Part shown: piece by piece, positions 50,110 to 63,499 of the stretch
Numbering within the stretch: position 1 is the first letter of the stretch
Layout: each line of letters opens with the position of its first letter
From: Paguma larvata
Lineage: Eukaryota; Chordata; Mammalia; Carnivora; Viverridae
Assembly (NCBI GenBank): GCA_030068075.1
Contig: CM057826.1
Span: 33,592,211-33,656,210, forward strand
DNA: 64,000 nucleotides
Direction: 5' to 3'
The notes under the pieces: generated by a model
Seen by the model: the letters and a program-made list of their open reading frames with translations, nothing else
What the model was told of the DNA's origin: nothing
Database searches by the model: none
Position numbers and translations under genes: made by a program

Positions 50110-50735
50110 CTTAGAAAGAAATAGAAAGGGATGAAGGCAGAATGCACAAGCATACCATACTATTTGTTTTGTTAGAACAGTTTTATGCTAACATGTTTAC
50201 ATTTTTTAAATCTTATCCAATTCTTCCATGATGCCACGCCCAAAGCTCCTTTGGTTGTGCATATGATATGACCCAAGTGCTTTCCAGTAAATGCTTGCAT
50301 GTCTTACTGCTCATTGAATCACTAGGCTTGAATGAGCAATGAAAGTCTTTGATATGAGTTCGTATTCCATAAATAACTTTCCCGAAGATCATTCAACAGA
50401 TTGTTCCATGTCCTTTAAGTTCTATCTCAAAGGTTCAAAAACAAGAACATAAACAAAAACGTAACCAAAAACCCAGCCACAGTGTTGTTCACTTAGGAAT
50501 CACTTCCATCCCATTTATCTGCCTATTATCTCGATTATAAGGCATGACACAGAACTAATTAAAAGAACATCGTATGTCAGCAGTGAGTACGAAACCTTCA
50601 AAGACTTCCTTTCTTGCAAGCAAGCAGACATCTGCAACGTGTCTTTGCCTTTTGAGCTACTGTCTTCGTGAAGAATACCAACTAGTCCTGGCGAGAGAGG
50701 CTTTGGTTCTGCTATATCCACAAACATTCCTTCCT

Positions 50736-51035
<300 letters not shown>

Positions 51036-52480
51036 TTACCATTTGTACCTAAGTTGTGCACTTAGGGTACATTACCAACAACAGAAGAGTAAACTCAACC
51101 ACAAAGCAGATTCTGTGTTTAAAGGCTCATGATTCATTTTAATTGATCATTATAAACACATGTTAGGGTCCCTTTAAGAAGCTGGTGTGTTTTGAATATG
51201 ACATGGTTTAAGTGCCTAGAATGATTGTCGAAAGCAAACATTCTACTGACGGTTTTTGTGAATGAGCCAATGATAAACGAGAGTGTTATAATCCTTTTTT
51301 CGGAGTAAGAAAAAAATAGGAATGGGGTCTCGTGGGAAAAATAGAATTACAGAAAAACCCATGTTTCTCAAGTTTGCAAATCTTGCCTGTAAATCCATGA
51401 TAAATACATCCACATTGGTAAGAAAGCAGATCTTATAGGAAAATCATAATAGTTCTAGATAACTAAGAGACCAGGGAGAGGTGGAGGAATGATTTCTCCA
51501 TTTTGTAAATTATTTACAATTTTCCATAACCTGGAATTTTAATAGATTTTACTCTGAGCTCTAGGAATGATTGAAAACTAGAACACGAAATGCCTTGCTT
51601 TGTGAATTACCATATCAAAGAAATTTACAAACATGGTGGTTATCACTGTATATTGTATAAACCTGAGACTTTGATCCTCGGAAATTCCACTCAATAATCA
51701 TAGTCCTTTGGCTTTGTTTCAAGTGACCATGTGTTTTTAAGAGGATCTTTGGGACAAGAATTGATGATTCCTTCCTCCCATAAATCAGTATCGCACTCTG
51801 GAGTTACTGATGTAGAGGAGGTAACTCACTAATCTCAAAACTCTGGCTTGGAAATGTCACTTTTCCCTTACACCCACTCTAAAGCAGGTAAGAAGCTAAA
51901 GAATTGGGGCTTTTGCTCTTCTGATTCTACCTGTTCCAATCCAAGCCAAAGGTATTATAGGCATCTTCCACTGGCCTCTACTGGGCAATTCACGCAGTTT
52001 TTTCTCACCTCGGGATTAGAAAAAATGTTACTGAATTCTCAATTCCTGCATGTGTGTATATTTAAATATTCAGGTTTCTGTGAACTAGATCCTAATTTTG
52101 AACATTATCAGAACCATCATAAACAGGTATATTTTAAGTTCATGTTTCCAGTTTAAGCATTGTTTCCTGGAATTTATCCAATGTGCTTCTCTTCTATAAA
52201 GTAATATCGAAGTCTAACATTCAAATGGTTTATTTGGTTGAAAGTAAGAGGAAAAGGTAAACCATTTAAGGTAAGGATTTTAATATGACAAAAATTCTGC
52301 ATTGGAAAGGAATTTAAGTCCTTATTATGTTGTTTTTTTTTCCATTTATTCATCTTAGTTTGTCTAAAGCTATATGGCTTTCAAAACAGATGATTTTTTT
52401 TAAATGCATGGTTATATTCATTCTAATAAAGGGGGGCAGTTTAGAGACTGCGGGAGGACTAAGGTTTTTGAGATGACTTT

Positions 52481-52709
52481 TTTTTTATTTTTATTTTTTA
52501 AAGTTTATTTATTCATTTTGAGAGAGACAGAGACAGTGCAAGTTGGGGAGGGGCAGAGAGAGAGGGAGAGAGAGAGAATTCCAAGCAGGCTCTGTGCCAT
52601 CAGCGTAGAGCCCGATGCGGGGCTCAAACCCAAAAAGTGGCAAAATCATGACCTGAGCTGAAATCAAGAATTGGATGCACTTAGCTGACTGAACCACCCA
52701 GGTGCCCCA
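52481..52709 (-). mobile_element. CAN-SINE in FGF10 intron 2, same strand as gene
   Basis: Reverse CAN-SINE with a 'gaaccacccaggtgcccc' head at the right. AGATGACTTT is found exactly at 52,471-52,480 and 52,710-52,719. Because FGF10 is on the minus strand, the SINE is in the sense direction of the transcript. Confidence 0.95.
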
Positions 52710-52799
52710 AGATGACTTTATATTTGCAACAGAGCTGTTTATAGAAAGGAGCAGAGGATGTTTAGTTCTTTTGTCTCCCCAAAATAAATTTATAGAGCA

Positions 52800-52945
52800 G
52801 TGTCTTTTAAAGTAAGGTATACCTGTAGCAGACTCCTAATCTCAAGTGCTTTTTAATATTTACACTTTAGCTCAAATATATCAGAATCTCTGGAGGAGGG
52901 ACCTAGGAATCTATGTGCTTACAGCATTTAGGTGAATCATCAGTA
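52800..52945. mobile_element. MER5-like fragment in FGF10 intron 2 (weak)
   Basis: 'atatcagaatctctggagga', 'gggacctaggaatctatgtg' and 'ttaggtgaatcatcag' follow the MER5 order. Heavily diverged; family call tentative. Confidence 0.4.
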
Positions 52946-53629
52946 TTAAAGTTAAAAAAAAAAGACTAAAGCAAGATCTCAAAAGTAGGATTTTGGTAGT
53001 TTAAAGAAAGGTTTTGAACTTCTTCAGGATGCCTTATAAATTTCTTTGGTCCTTAAATCAGGCTGTATGAGAGCCTGTCTTATTTAAATACCATTTTCTA
53101 GTTTACTTAATGCTGTCCGTCATGTGGAAACCAAGAATACCATAGATGCATTATTCAAAGAAGGAATAATGAAAACAAAAGAGAGACATACATTTTCCAA
53201 AAGTGAACAGAGGAAAACATTCAATACAGAATAGAATATAGAGTTGGTTTAATTAATCACTCTGAGTGTTGGCCTAATATTTTCAAGAAGGCTTATGGTG
53301 TCTGTGGAAATCCCATGAAAAAAGAGGGTAGGAATTTATAAGCATTGCCACTGATACAGAGAATTACATTAGGTCTGTCCTCATGAATTTTGATGGTATA
53401 GCCACCATTAATGCAAAATTCCTAGTCCTGGTCCACCCCGAGTGGGACATTAAATTTCAGTGGATTTTTCATTTAATTCGAGCAAGCCATCATATTTTAC
53501 TGTTCCTGGTGGTAATGCAAAGTTGCAAAAACAATGCACTGTGGTTAGAAAATGGGCTTCTTTCTGAAACGGACTGAAAGTGGAGGGTACAGGCTCTAAT
53601 GGGCTGAACCGCTAGGAGGAGTGGTTAGG

Positions 53630-53890
53630 TTTATGCATTTATAACTCTGTGCTCCGGATGGACTGAGTGCTGAGGACATAGTGCAGGATAAGGCAGACCC
53701 TGCCCAATTTAAGTTTACAATACATTGGGCGAAGATAGTCAACAATAAACACAGGAACGAGAGATTTTCTGTTGAATCCTACTGCAGATAACTAAAAGGG
53801 GGTGCTATGCTAGTAAGCAGTGAGCATCCACTTTAGATATAGAGATGGGACAAAATAATTCACACATCCCAGAGTTCAAGAAGCAGAATA
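53630..53890 (-). mobile_element. L2 fragment in FGF10 intron 2, same strand as gene
   Basis: 'gagtgctgaggacatagtgc', 'aggcagaccctgcccaattt', 'aagtttacaatacattgggc' and 'gaagatagtcaacaataaac' are antisense L2. Confidence 0.6.
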
Positions 53891-53997
53891 GGCACAGTAC
53901 ACAAGCTGTGTTGGGACAGAAGAAAAAAAGTGGGGAAATGACAGAAGTAGTAAATATGTTCATGGCACTGTTCATTTAAGAGTTATCCATTTCTTGA

Positions 53998-54209
53998 GGT
54001 GCCTGGGTGGCTCAGTCAGCTAAGTGTTTGACTCTTGATGTTGGCTAGGTCATGATCTCACAGCTTGTGGGATTGAGCCCTATATCAGGCTGTGTACTGG
54101 GTGTGGAATCTACTTGAGATTCTCTCTCTCCCCCTCTTTCTTTGCTCCTCCTCTGCTTGCCTGCTTGTGCTTTCTCTCTCTTTCTCAAAAAAAAAAAAAA
54201 AAAAAAAAA
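53998..54209 (+). mobile_element. CAN-SINE in FGF10 intron 2, antisense to gene
   Basis: 'aggtgcctgggtggctcagt' head, a body with 'gggtgtggaatctacttgag' (an older carnivore subtype than the other copies) and a pure run of 23 A. Read as FGF10 RNA, the tail gives a long U tract about 840 nt downstream of the exon 2 donor. Confidence 0.93.
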
Positions 54210-54977
54210 GGGAAAAAAAGGAAAAGAACTTGAAATCTCTACACCTTACCACACCTTTAGTATATAAGAAAATCAAGAAATGTGATTTAATCTTCCTAGT
54301 GATTATGATGCATACTGAAGTTTGGGACCTGCTGGCTCTAGGCAGGCACTGCAGTTGTCCTTATGTTAATCAACAAAATTAGGTCATTTACACATTTTGA
54401 AGTGATAGTCCTTAATACTTGCTATGAAACACCAGAGATGTATGTACTCAAAGCATTGGTTAGATACCAGCTCCATCATTGAATTAATAACTGTTTTCTA
54501 GGGAAATAAAAATATGGAGTTGATTGGCACACAAATGGTAAATGTCTTAATCTGTCTCCCCACCTCATATTTTAAAAGAATACAAAATACCAAGCCCCCT
54601 TTTTATCTTCAGCTCTAAAACACACACAGTATATGATTTCCTACTCAATTTAAGATCTGTGTTTTCAGTGATTCTCCTCCAAGTTGTCTGCGGCACCCGT
54701 GCCAATCTGACCAGATGCTTCCGTGAGAGTCTGACCCGTGAACAGTTCAGAGCACAGACTGACGAATGCCAGCAACAGCTTGTGTGGTAGACCGATGGGT
54801 GAACAACAGAGGAAATTACAGAGTTGCAAGAGCCGCTTTGCCAGCCCTTGAAACTCTGGTGACCAGCCCACTGCGGCTCTATTTACTAGCAATAGAATGA
54901 TAACAAAGCTCTTCAATGTCTGAGGGAAACATTCCAAAACTCTGGTAATGATTTACTGCAGCGGACTTGGAAAATTA

Positions 54978-55172
<195 letters not shown>

Positions 55173-55984
55173 TCAGAAGAACTACTGAGTTTTAATTTCT
55201 GATAGTTCTAAAATTCATAGATTTTAAAAAACTGGGGGAAAAAAACCCCAAACCTCTATGTGCCTAAAATCCCAGCAATTATATTGAAACAATAGTAAGT
55301 CTTTAAAAGAATTCCTCTATATTTTACTCTGAGCATATAAGGATAAATATTGTTTTAATTAAAATACTTCCTTTGCTAACTCTACATTTTCAAACCCATA
55401 AATATTGAAACAACTCTATCTTAGCCTAGATTTCACAAAAACTTATCAGAGCACACATCTGTACTATGGTATTAAATTAAATCCATAGCATATGTCAATA
55501 ATATGTCAGATTTACCTCAATCTGTAAAAACAGTGGTAAACTATTTCTCCTTTGTAGGACACTCAGATAAACTAAATCTCTTGGCTACATTTAACTGATA
55601 AATTCAGCTTGAAAAAATGTGTTGACATTCTGAGATATAGAAAGACTGATCCCAACATCCACATTGTCTGCAAGACAGCAAAATCACTACTCTGAGTTGG
55701 GAGAATATCCAGTATTCGTCAGCATTTTTAAAGGCTTTTTTTTAACCCCTAGAAAGAATGGAAAACTGAGGGTTTTTGTAACTGATAGACAAGAGAACTT
55801 TTCTCCCAATTCACATGTTTCGGTTCATGAATCTAAAGGTAATTTTCTCTGAAACGTTTGTAGGTAGCTAAAGGGAGAGAATTTGATATTTTACCCCAAA
55901 TCTATTTTAGGTTAAGAAGACCTCAGGTACTAAAACTACTTCTTATTCTAGAACTCTTAGGAAAGCTTTCTCAGGTGATTAGCC

Positions 55985-56190
55985 AAGGCTTCTGGATCCA
56001 AAGTTGGATTCCGGGTTGGAATCTGTGTTTGCATTTTCTGGTGAATGACCATAGGAGAAGTCACTGAACTGCCTGCGTTTAAATTCCTGGTCACGTTCCT
56101 AGTCACATCACGTTGTGATGAATAAATGAGCTAGTACATATAAAATAATTAGAACTTGCCTACAGCTGGAGCTTAGTGCCTCCTTAAATA
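55985..56190 (+). mobile_element. MIR-like fragment in FGF10 intron 1
   Basis: 'ggatccaaagttggattccg', 'gaatgaccataggagaagtc', 'actgaactgcctgcgtttaa' and 'gatgaataaatgagctagta' are in MIR order. Confidence 0.5.
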
Positions 56191-58329
56191 TTATTAGAGA
56201 AAATAAATTTCCTCTCACACTTAATAGGTTTTGGAACTCCTTCTTCACCAAACTCTGTAAATCCTGAACAGAACATATAAATTCCCATTGGCTTAGCCCA
56301 TAAAATCTGAAAGGTGATTATACGTTATCATTTATTGTGTATCAACTATCATAAGAAGTGCCATTCTAAATGTGCTCAACAAATTGGGTGTTTATATGTG
56401 TACCTTCCCATAGGGAAAGAGTGGCTGTTCTTAAGACATGAACGCCTTCTTTCCTCCTTATCTGTCATAGGTTGACCAGCCATGTGGAGGCCAATAGAAA
56501 TGTTTGAGTTCCTCACCCTGTGCCAAGCTGACAAAACCAAAGAGCTAGCCTAAATGCCATAGATCATTCTGTCCATGTATCTTGTAGGAAGCCTCTGACC
56601 TAACACAGCACACTCCCTCACTAAAAGGGTGGGATAAATCTCAGTTGGCAAGATCAATCCAAGGACAGATTACACAGGGTGAATGAGACTGTATCTGTAT
56701 TTTTAGTATTGCTTTTCTTTGTGCAGCTAGTTACCCTCAAGGTACAAACAAATACACCCACTTATTTGCATATTTTAAAATATTTTATTATAGTTTATTT
56801 CTTTAATTCTCACAACAGTCCTCTAAGATGGGTATTGCTATTCTTAATTACAAATGGAAAAAAAAAAGCACAATCAGGAGATATGAGGTTATATAACTCA
56901 CACAAGGTGATGAAGTGATATAGGTCAGTAATGATGGATCCAACATGTAAACCGCTGGCTTTCAGACTATTTAACTTTCCATCTCTGACTATTTGTCTCT
57001 CCATCATATCTCCCCACTCTTTCTCATTCTCTCAAGGGAATCCTGTCAGAAAACTATCTGACAAAATGACTCATTCAAGATAATAGTCTTTTAATAGGCA
57101 TGCCACAGAGGAAAATGTCTAAGTATCAGGGAAAGGAATCTAATATACTTTATGTCACAAGCAGAAAATACAGAGTGAGGCAGGAGGTTGAATTCTGGGG
57201 CAAAATATTTAGGCTGGTATTTACTTTGCATAAGAAACAAGTAAGCACTGTCAGTAAATTGCAAGGTGTTCCCTATATGTGCTTTTGTAACTGGAAATTG
57301 TTAGAATGAAAGACTGAAGCAAAGAATAAAGCAGTATTTTTGAAGGTGAATAAAATGTAGTGGGGTTAAGCTATAGTAACAGACTGAGTTGTCAAAAGGA
57401 AAAACGTTGGGATACAAATGTTACCAAATCCTTGACCAGATCATTTCTGAGCATGCACTGCACATGATATATCATATTTAGCTTGGAAACCCTGGGTTTT
57501 TCTGCTTTGCACAAAATAGAAACTCAGTATTTAAAGAATACATCAGTCAATGAACCATTTTCCCCACTCTGTAACCAGTTAAGACTAATGTGAAAAGGTT
57601 CACTATGCTTCAAAATGGAAAGTGGGAAGACCTAAATGATTTAAGTGATTTTCCAAGTCTGAAGAAGAATTTTGGATACACCATTATTCCAGTAAATTAT
57701 AATCTGATAATTTTCTGGTAATGAACAATGACTGTATTTATTATAAATGTCTGTTAATGTGAAAGTGACTTTCTGAGGGGCTCAAGTCTAGAGGACTTGT
57801 CCATTTTTCATAAAGAATCTCTCCAGTTTTCTCTGTTCTTTGGTAAGGATGATCAGGTCTTCCTATAAAAAGTATTTTTGCAAAGGAGAACCAGAATTTT
57901 GCTTGATTGTTGTTAGACTATTAACTTAGTGTATTTGTGTATTTTGGCTCAAAATTTAATGCCAATTAAAGGATGACTTCCTAGGGGAAAGTAAGTGAAA
58001 GACATACAAATTTTTCTGTATTTCTTACAACTTATGTGAGCATACGATTATCTCAAAAGTTATAAAGTACCGTCTTGTTAATCAAAGAAACCAACACCTA
58101 AAAATTATATCATCAGTGAAAGGGAATATAAATTATATTTCCCATTCATGTATGTCAGCTATTTTTTAAATTTAAAGACATATTCTTGTAGTGAAATTCT
58201 ATTACTTACATTAAGTTGTAACAACATCAGTTTTTGATGTTTCTTAAAAGATGAATATCTCAAATGGTATTGTAAATCTATTTAAAAGCTTTTGGACAGT
58301 TAATTCAAACACATAGGAAGACCTGTGAG

Positions 58330-58770
58330 GAGAAGGGCACCCTTCTAGGAAATGGGAACATGAAGTCAAATAAGTTCTGGCCCCCCTCAATCAAAATATA
58401 TATACTTTTATTGGGAGTAAAAGACAAGTACACAGAGAATTACAATAAAACATAGTAAGAGATATTAAGAGCTAAGATGGAAGACAAAAGAGGCAAAAAA
58501 GTAGTTCATTTTGGTGGTGGCTCCAAGGCAGACTTCCTCTTTGGAGATGAGACTTGAACTGAGTTCTGAAGGTTGAACAAGAGGCATTCAGGTGAAAGGT
58601 GAGAAGACATGAACACAAGCATTAAAGTGAAAATAGTATGGTATTTTCCAGGAAAATCTTAAGTTTGATTTAGAGAACAAGGAGCAAGGCAAGAAGTCAG
58701 AAGAAGTGAGATGAGGGAGTTAATAAGGCTCAAGGTATCAATCATGTTGTATTCTGGCAAAAAGGAAATA
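58330..58770 (-). mobile_element. L2 fragment in FGF10 intron 1
   Basis: 'acccttctaggaaatgggaa', 'ggcagacttcctctttggag', 'agacttgaactgagttctga' and 'aggttgaacaagaggcattc' are reverse L2 blocks in order. Confidence 0.6.
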
Positions 58771-59479
58771 TTTTATCTAAAAAAATATTACTTAAAAAAC
58801 ACATTAGAAAAAGCCAGTATTTGGCAAATTCATGAAGTAAATAATAGTAATCTGTAAAGTTTATTTTGAATTATATTTAAAATCCTAAATAATAAAGTTT
58901 GATTATTGACCTTACAAGTGCTTGTGACATAAATCAGCTCTTTTTAATAAGCAAATTCTACCTAAGAATGTAACATCACCATAGTAATAGGGAGGATTTT
59001 GCAAACTGATGAAGTCCAAATGGAAAATGGAAATAAGATAGAAGTCACAATTTTCATGTAAATCATCTTTTCTCTTAACTTGTCAAGGCATGAGTTATGT
59101 TTTGATGAATCATTGAGTAGTTAATCTGAGGAGGGCCATTCACAAGTTTCTTTCCCAGTTTATGCTTTTCATCCTTCTCCAGAAGAGAAGCATCTGACTG
59201 ATTTTTCTCCCCCACAATCATGTTGGACCAAGAATACTTCTCTTTTTGGATCATTAGAATAAACAAGCTATTGGCCATCATGGTAACTTTCTCCTTAAAT
59301 ATTTTTTCATGGATACAACAGGAGAAAGTAAATAAAAGGCAAGTAAAACTTTAATAAAATTGATATAGACAAGGGGAAAACTAGATATAAAAAATAAATG
59401 AAAAATCCTTTATTCTCTCCTAAATAAATAGAACATGAATATATAATATATAAAGGAATCCTAGAGATTATTTGAGTAA

Positions 59480-59870
59480 ATTACTTTGGCTAATATCTAT
59501 TAAGCAACACCGCATAGGATTTATGTTAGCTCTTACTATAGAGGATGCAAAGACAAACAAGACACTGTCTTTACCATCAAGGAATTTTAAAACTGGGTAG
59601 AATAAGGACACAAATAATTAATTACAATACAAAGAAAATATCTTAAGTGCTATATGAGAGATAAAATACATTGTCATGTTTTTAAATAATAAAATTGTTG
59701 TCCTGAAAAGATGGTTGATGTTTGGGGTGAACCTTTCAGGGGTAGGATTTTAGTAGGTGAGAATTCGAAAAGTTGAGGGGAATGGTCTGTGTGGAGAAAA
59801 GTGAATGAGTAAATAAAGGCATGGGAGAGAGAGAAGGATTCATTGTGTGTTCGAGCTATGGTTGGCTCTC
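59480..59870 (-). mobile_element. L2 fragment in FGF10 intron 1, second copy
   Basis: 'agaggatgcaaagacaaaca', 'agacactgtctttaccatca', 'tcaaggaattttaaaactgg' and 'gaattcgaaaagttgagggg' are reverse L2 blocks, diverged. Confidence 0.6.
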
Positions 59871-60203
59871 CCCACCAATAGTACTTTGTGGGGACCACTC
59901 TCGATAAAAGTATAGACTGTATTTTATTGAGTAGCCGTGGTGCTCTCTTGGATGAGGAATGTACTTTTCAAAAACTTTGTTGTGAAACTTGGAAGCAGCT
60001 CCATAAATGTCAGAGCCTCACAAATTCAGAATTGATCACTTGTTATTTCTTTCTGAACATTTTACTCAAAATTATAATGTTTGATAGTTTAAGTCAATGT
60101 ACTGAAACATATTATAATTTGTGTAATACACAAATCTTAACTTCTCTAAATTAAATCTCTTTTTCATGAATTGTTGTCAAGTATCCCAAATAATATAAAA
60201 CTG

Positions 60204-60252
60204 AAATAAAATAAAATAAAATATATAATTAATATAATATAATATAATATAA
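60204..60252. repeat. (AAAAT)n / (TAATA)n AT-rich tract
   Basis: Short pentamer repeats of two kinds next to each other, immediately left of the CpG-dense patch in FGF10 intron 1. Confidence 0.9.
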
Positions 60253-60314
60253 ATCCTAATTATAATTCTATAATTATATCCGAATATAAAAAGGCCTATA
60301 CCCTCAACTCTGAC

Positions 60315-60445
60315 TTTCCGGAGTTATCACAGTTACACTCTACACTTTGGAGATCATGCGGCCGTAATCTGGAGTGTGGGGCTAAATGGCTCCATCTGCG
60401 GCCTTGAGAATCCCCCGTGAGTCGTAGCTCCGTAATTGTGTATCT
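60315..60445. promoter_or_regulatory. CpG-dense patch in FGF10 intron 1 (candidate conserved element)
   Basis: About 130 bp with roughly seven CpGs and two TGCGGCC motifs about 50 bp apart, set in AT-rich intron directly beside an (AAAAT)/(TAATA) tract. I do not recognise it as a SINE, LINE or LTR. CpG retention in an otherwise CpG-poor intron can mark an unmethylated regulatory element, but an unrecognised repeat or retrocopy fragment is also possible. Confidence 0.25.
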
Positions 60446-61658
60446 TTCTCAAAGAACCATAGAAATCTCAGTGATGCTAATTTTTTAAAAATTAGAACAG
60501 GACATAAGTACATAGTTCATAATATGTGCTCAATATATTTTTATTGAATGAATTATAATGAATCAATGAGCGGGCAGTCCAGCAACTAGCTGAGTAAAGG
60601 AAAACTCAGTATTCATTAAATACGGAATTTTTTTCTTTTGATAGTAAGGTCAAATTTGTAAATCCCTGAGTTCAATTAATAACTCTACATCCAAATAAAA
60701 TGAAAATGAAAGTAAAAGGAAATGCCAAAATGTGCATACTTCAAAGGAAAAGTCAGTGAATTGCAAAATATTAATATTTGTTATCTATAGGCAATTATTA
60801 CAAATCCGAGACTCCTTTAAATTTTCTTAGTAAAATATGTATGGCTCTTCAACTATTCAATATTAAAATTGTGAGAAAAGGCATCTCAAACATGGATCAG
60901 AAAGGCTATCTAGAACATGAGGTCTCAAGGCAGCTTTCTTGGTTAAGAAAAGCACCATTTGGGGTAAGTTGAATGGAAAGACAGTAATGGCATAAAAATC
61001 AAGAACTAATACAGAATAACTGTCATATATCATATACTTTTAATATTCATATCTCAGTCTCACAAAAGTTATCAGCTAGGCATGATGTTCTGTACATGTT
61101 GAAACTGAGCCTTGGAGAAATTAAATCAATTGGTGAACACACACTCACCTGGGGTAGGGTAGGTTCAGTGTTTGGATTCAAGGCCCATTCTCTTTCTACT
61201 AAATCAGGTTTTGTTGAATAAAGTTGAAATAGCAAAATAAAAAAGGCAGTGATAAAGAATGTTTTACCTGTTTTGGAAACTTTTCTCCATATTCTAGCAG
61301 ATGCTTTATTTTTAAATTTCAAAAGTATTTTAGAGAAGCATTCCAATTAGTTAACACAAAGAGATTAATTTTTATATAGATTAATTTTCTAGGTCACTAA
61401 AGTTTTATAGCTTCTTAGCCCTTATTTATTAAAAAATAATTTGGCAGCTTCATCTTCAACTTCAATCACTTTCTTGTTCATTTATACAGATTACTAATCA
61501 AAATTTAATGTTTTTCTTAATGACATTATCTCTAATGAGTTTCTCTGCTGTGAAAATAGAATGCTCTAAGGAGGTTCTGAGTACCTTCATTAAAATAAGC
61601 TGATAAATAAATATGAGGTCTGGTTAGAATTGAATCCAAATTATGGGCAGGGTTTGGT

Positions 61659-61660
<2 letters not shown>

Positions 61661-61689
<29 letters not shown>
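61661..61689. repeat. T29 homopolymer in FGF10 intron 1
   Basis: Run of 29 T on the plus strand (A29 in the FGF10 transcript). No SINE body or target-site duplication recognised beside it. Confidence 0.93.
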
Positions 61690-62968
61690 GAGTACAGGAT
61701 ATGAGATTTTTTTGTAGAAATCCTAGAATCTCTTTTTGATATGTTCTTCCTTATATTTCAGACAGTGAAGTTCTATACAAATGTGCAAAATTCTGGGGAA
61801 ACATAATAATATTTAGGCTTATATTTAGAACAAGTTATGTTAGTTTTATCTTTATATTTATGAGAAAACAAATATAATTTTCCTATGTTATAAAATTGTG
61901 GTAACTTGCAATCTAATGAGGTATAATTTTGCTTCATAATTACCAGTTGCAAAAATTATACAGCAATTATTATTTCAGCTGATAGTTCATTTACACTCTT
62001 GAATTTCTTGAAAACATGATTCCCCTCATGTTTTTTGACAGTGAAATGCTACTTTACATCTAGGAAGGTCCAATAGATTCTAGGTTCATAAGATTATGTC
62101 CAGAAAAAGCACATAGCAGTTTTCAAAGCTAAATAATTTCCATCATAATAATTAAAAATATTTCAAATAATGTTTTCATTTCTCTTTAATGTGAAACAGT
62201 TAAATTAATTAAAGCCTCAACACATTATTTGACTGCTGAACTCTCACATAACACAAAGGATCTTCCCTGAACACTATGCAAAGAGACTTGACCAAACTTA
62301 AGCCTGCCTTCCACATATAGTAGGCTGTGTCCTTAAAGGTGACCGCGGGTCCCATGCTGAGTCTTTACTTAAGTAAACGCAATGCTCTCCAGCTAAAAAT
62401 TATACATTGTCCCAACCTACCTTCACAAACTATTTTCAGTAATTCTCCACTTATTCCCTTCTGTAATTTTTTACTTCCACATAGACTCTCATCTCTTTTT
62501 TTCTCACCTTTTCCACTTCTCCATAATCTTTTGTTCTCCCTTGGAAATCTCAATCATCGTTGACTTAGTTGGAATTGAGCTCAGTTAATATTGTAGTCTC
62601 TCTCCCTTACTGCAGTAGTCTGAATAAAATCTGTCTTATTACCTTTAACAAGCATCTGGTGCTGTTTGTTTGCTTGACAATTACATGACCTCAAAAAATT
62701 TCACAGAAATTAGAGCAGAAGACTGTTACCAAATTAATGGGTAGCATTTGCCTTGCAAAATAGTCTATGAGTGGTGAATGCCAAAAGGAAGAAGAGAATG
62801 TGATTTTGAAGACTGGGAAAGGAGAGCACATAGCTGAGGGGTAACATAACTGTGTTAATTTCTCTTAGCTAAAGTAGCCCTGTTTGGAATTGCATACTTA
62901 CTTGATTCAACAATATCAAAAAGTGCATCTAGACTCTAGCTTAACTGTCTTGAAAGAATGTCAAAATG

Positions 62969-63193
62969 GGGCGCCTGGGTGGCTCAGTTGGTTAAGCGTC
63001 CAACTTCGGCTCAGGTCATGATCTCATGGTCTGTGAGTTCGAGCCCCACGTCGGTCTCTGTGCTGACAGCTCAGAGCCTGGAGCCTGCTTCGGATTCTAT
63101 CTCCCTCTCTCTCTGCCCCTCCCATGCTCATGCTCTGTCTCTGTCTCTCAATAATAAATAAAAACATTAAAAAAATTAAAAAATTAAAAAAAA
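62969..63193 (+). mobile_element. Young CAN-SINE (felid type), perfect 16-bp duplication, FGF10 intron 1
   Basis: The best preserved copy in the window: intact GGCGCCTGGGTGGCTCAG head, GTTCGAGCCCCACG B-box, complete CT-rich segment and A-rich tail. AAAGAATGTCAAAATG is found exactly at 62,953-62,968 and 63,194-63,209. Low divergence and the perfect duplication indicate a recent, feliform-lineage insertion. It is antisense to FGF10. Confidence 0.97.
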
Positions 63194-63499
63194 AAAGAAT
63201 GTCAAAATGATCCTAACTGCTGTATATTGAGAATAACTGGACAGCAATGTTTGTGATACTTTTATTTTTTGTATTGCCTATTTATATTCCCACTTCATTT
63301 CTCTCCACCCTGCCCCTCACCATCTGTCTCAATCATACACAGATACACATACACACACACATGTACACAATGAGGCAGCTGGTAATTTCAGACACATATA
63401 CACACAAAATTTTAAAGGGAACTTCAAAGTCATATTTTATGTGATGAAATTAATGGAAGAGTTTAAGTATAACTGAGAGGGAAATAGCTCTAAAAGAGC

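Larger units (their letters stand above)
49309..50735 (-). other. FGF10: FGF10 3'UTR, probable (left limit uncertain)
   Basis: This follows the FGF10 stop codon on the minus strand. The stretch is free of recognisable SINEs or LINEs, unlike the sequence further left, as expected of a long mammalian 3'UTR. On the minus strand AATAAA hexamers occur at 49,704-49,709, 49,447-49,452 and 49,309-49,314, and another at 48,012-48,017, so several ends are possible. If the last is used, the UTR would include the dinucleotide repeat at 48.38 kb. The limit chosen here is the third hexamer. Everything about the end point is inference; only the position adjacent to the stop is certain. Confidence 0.55.
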
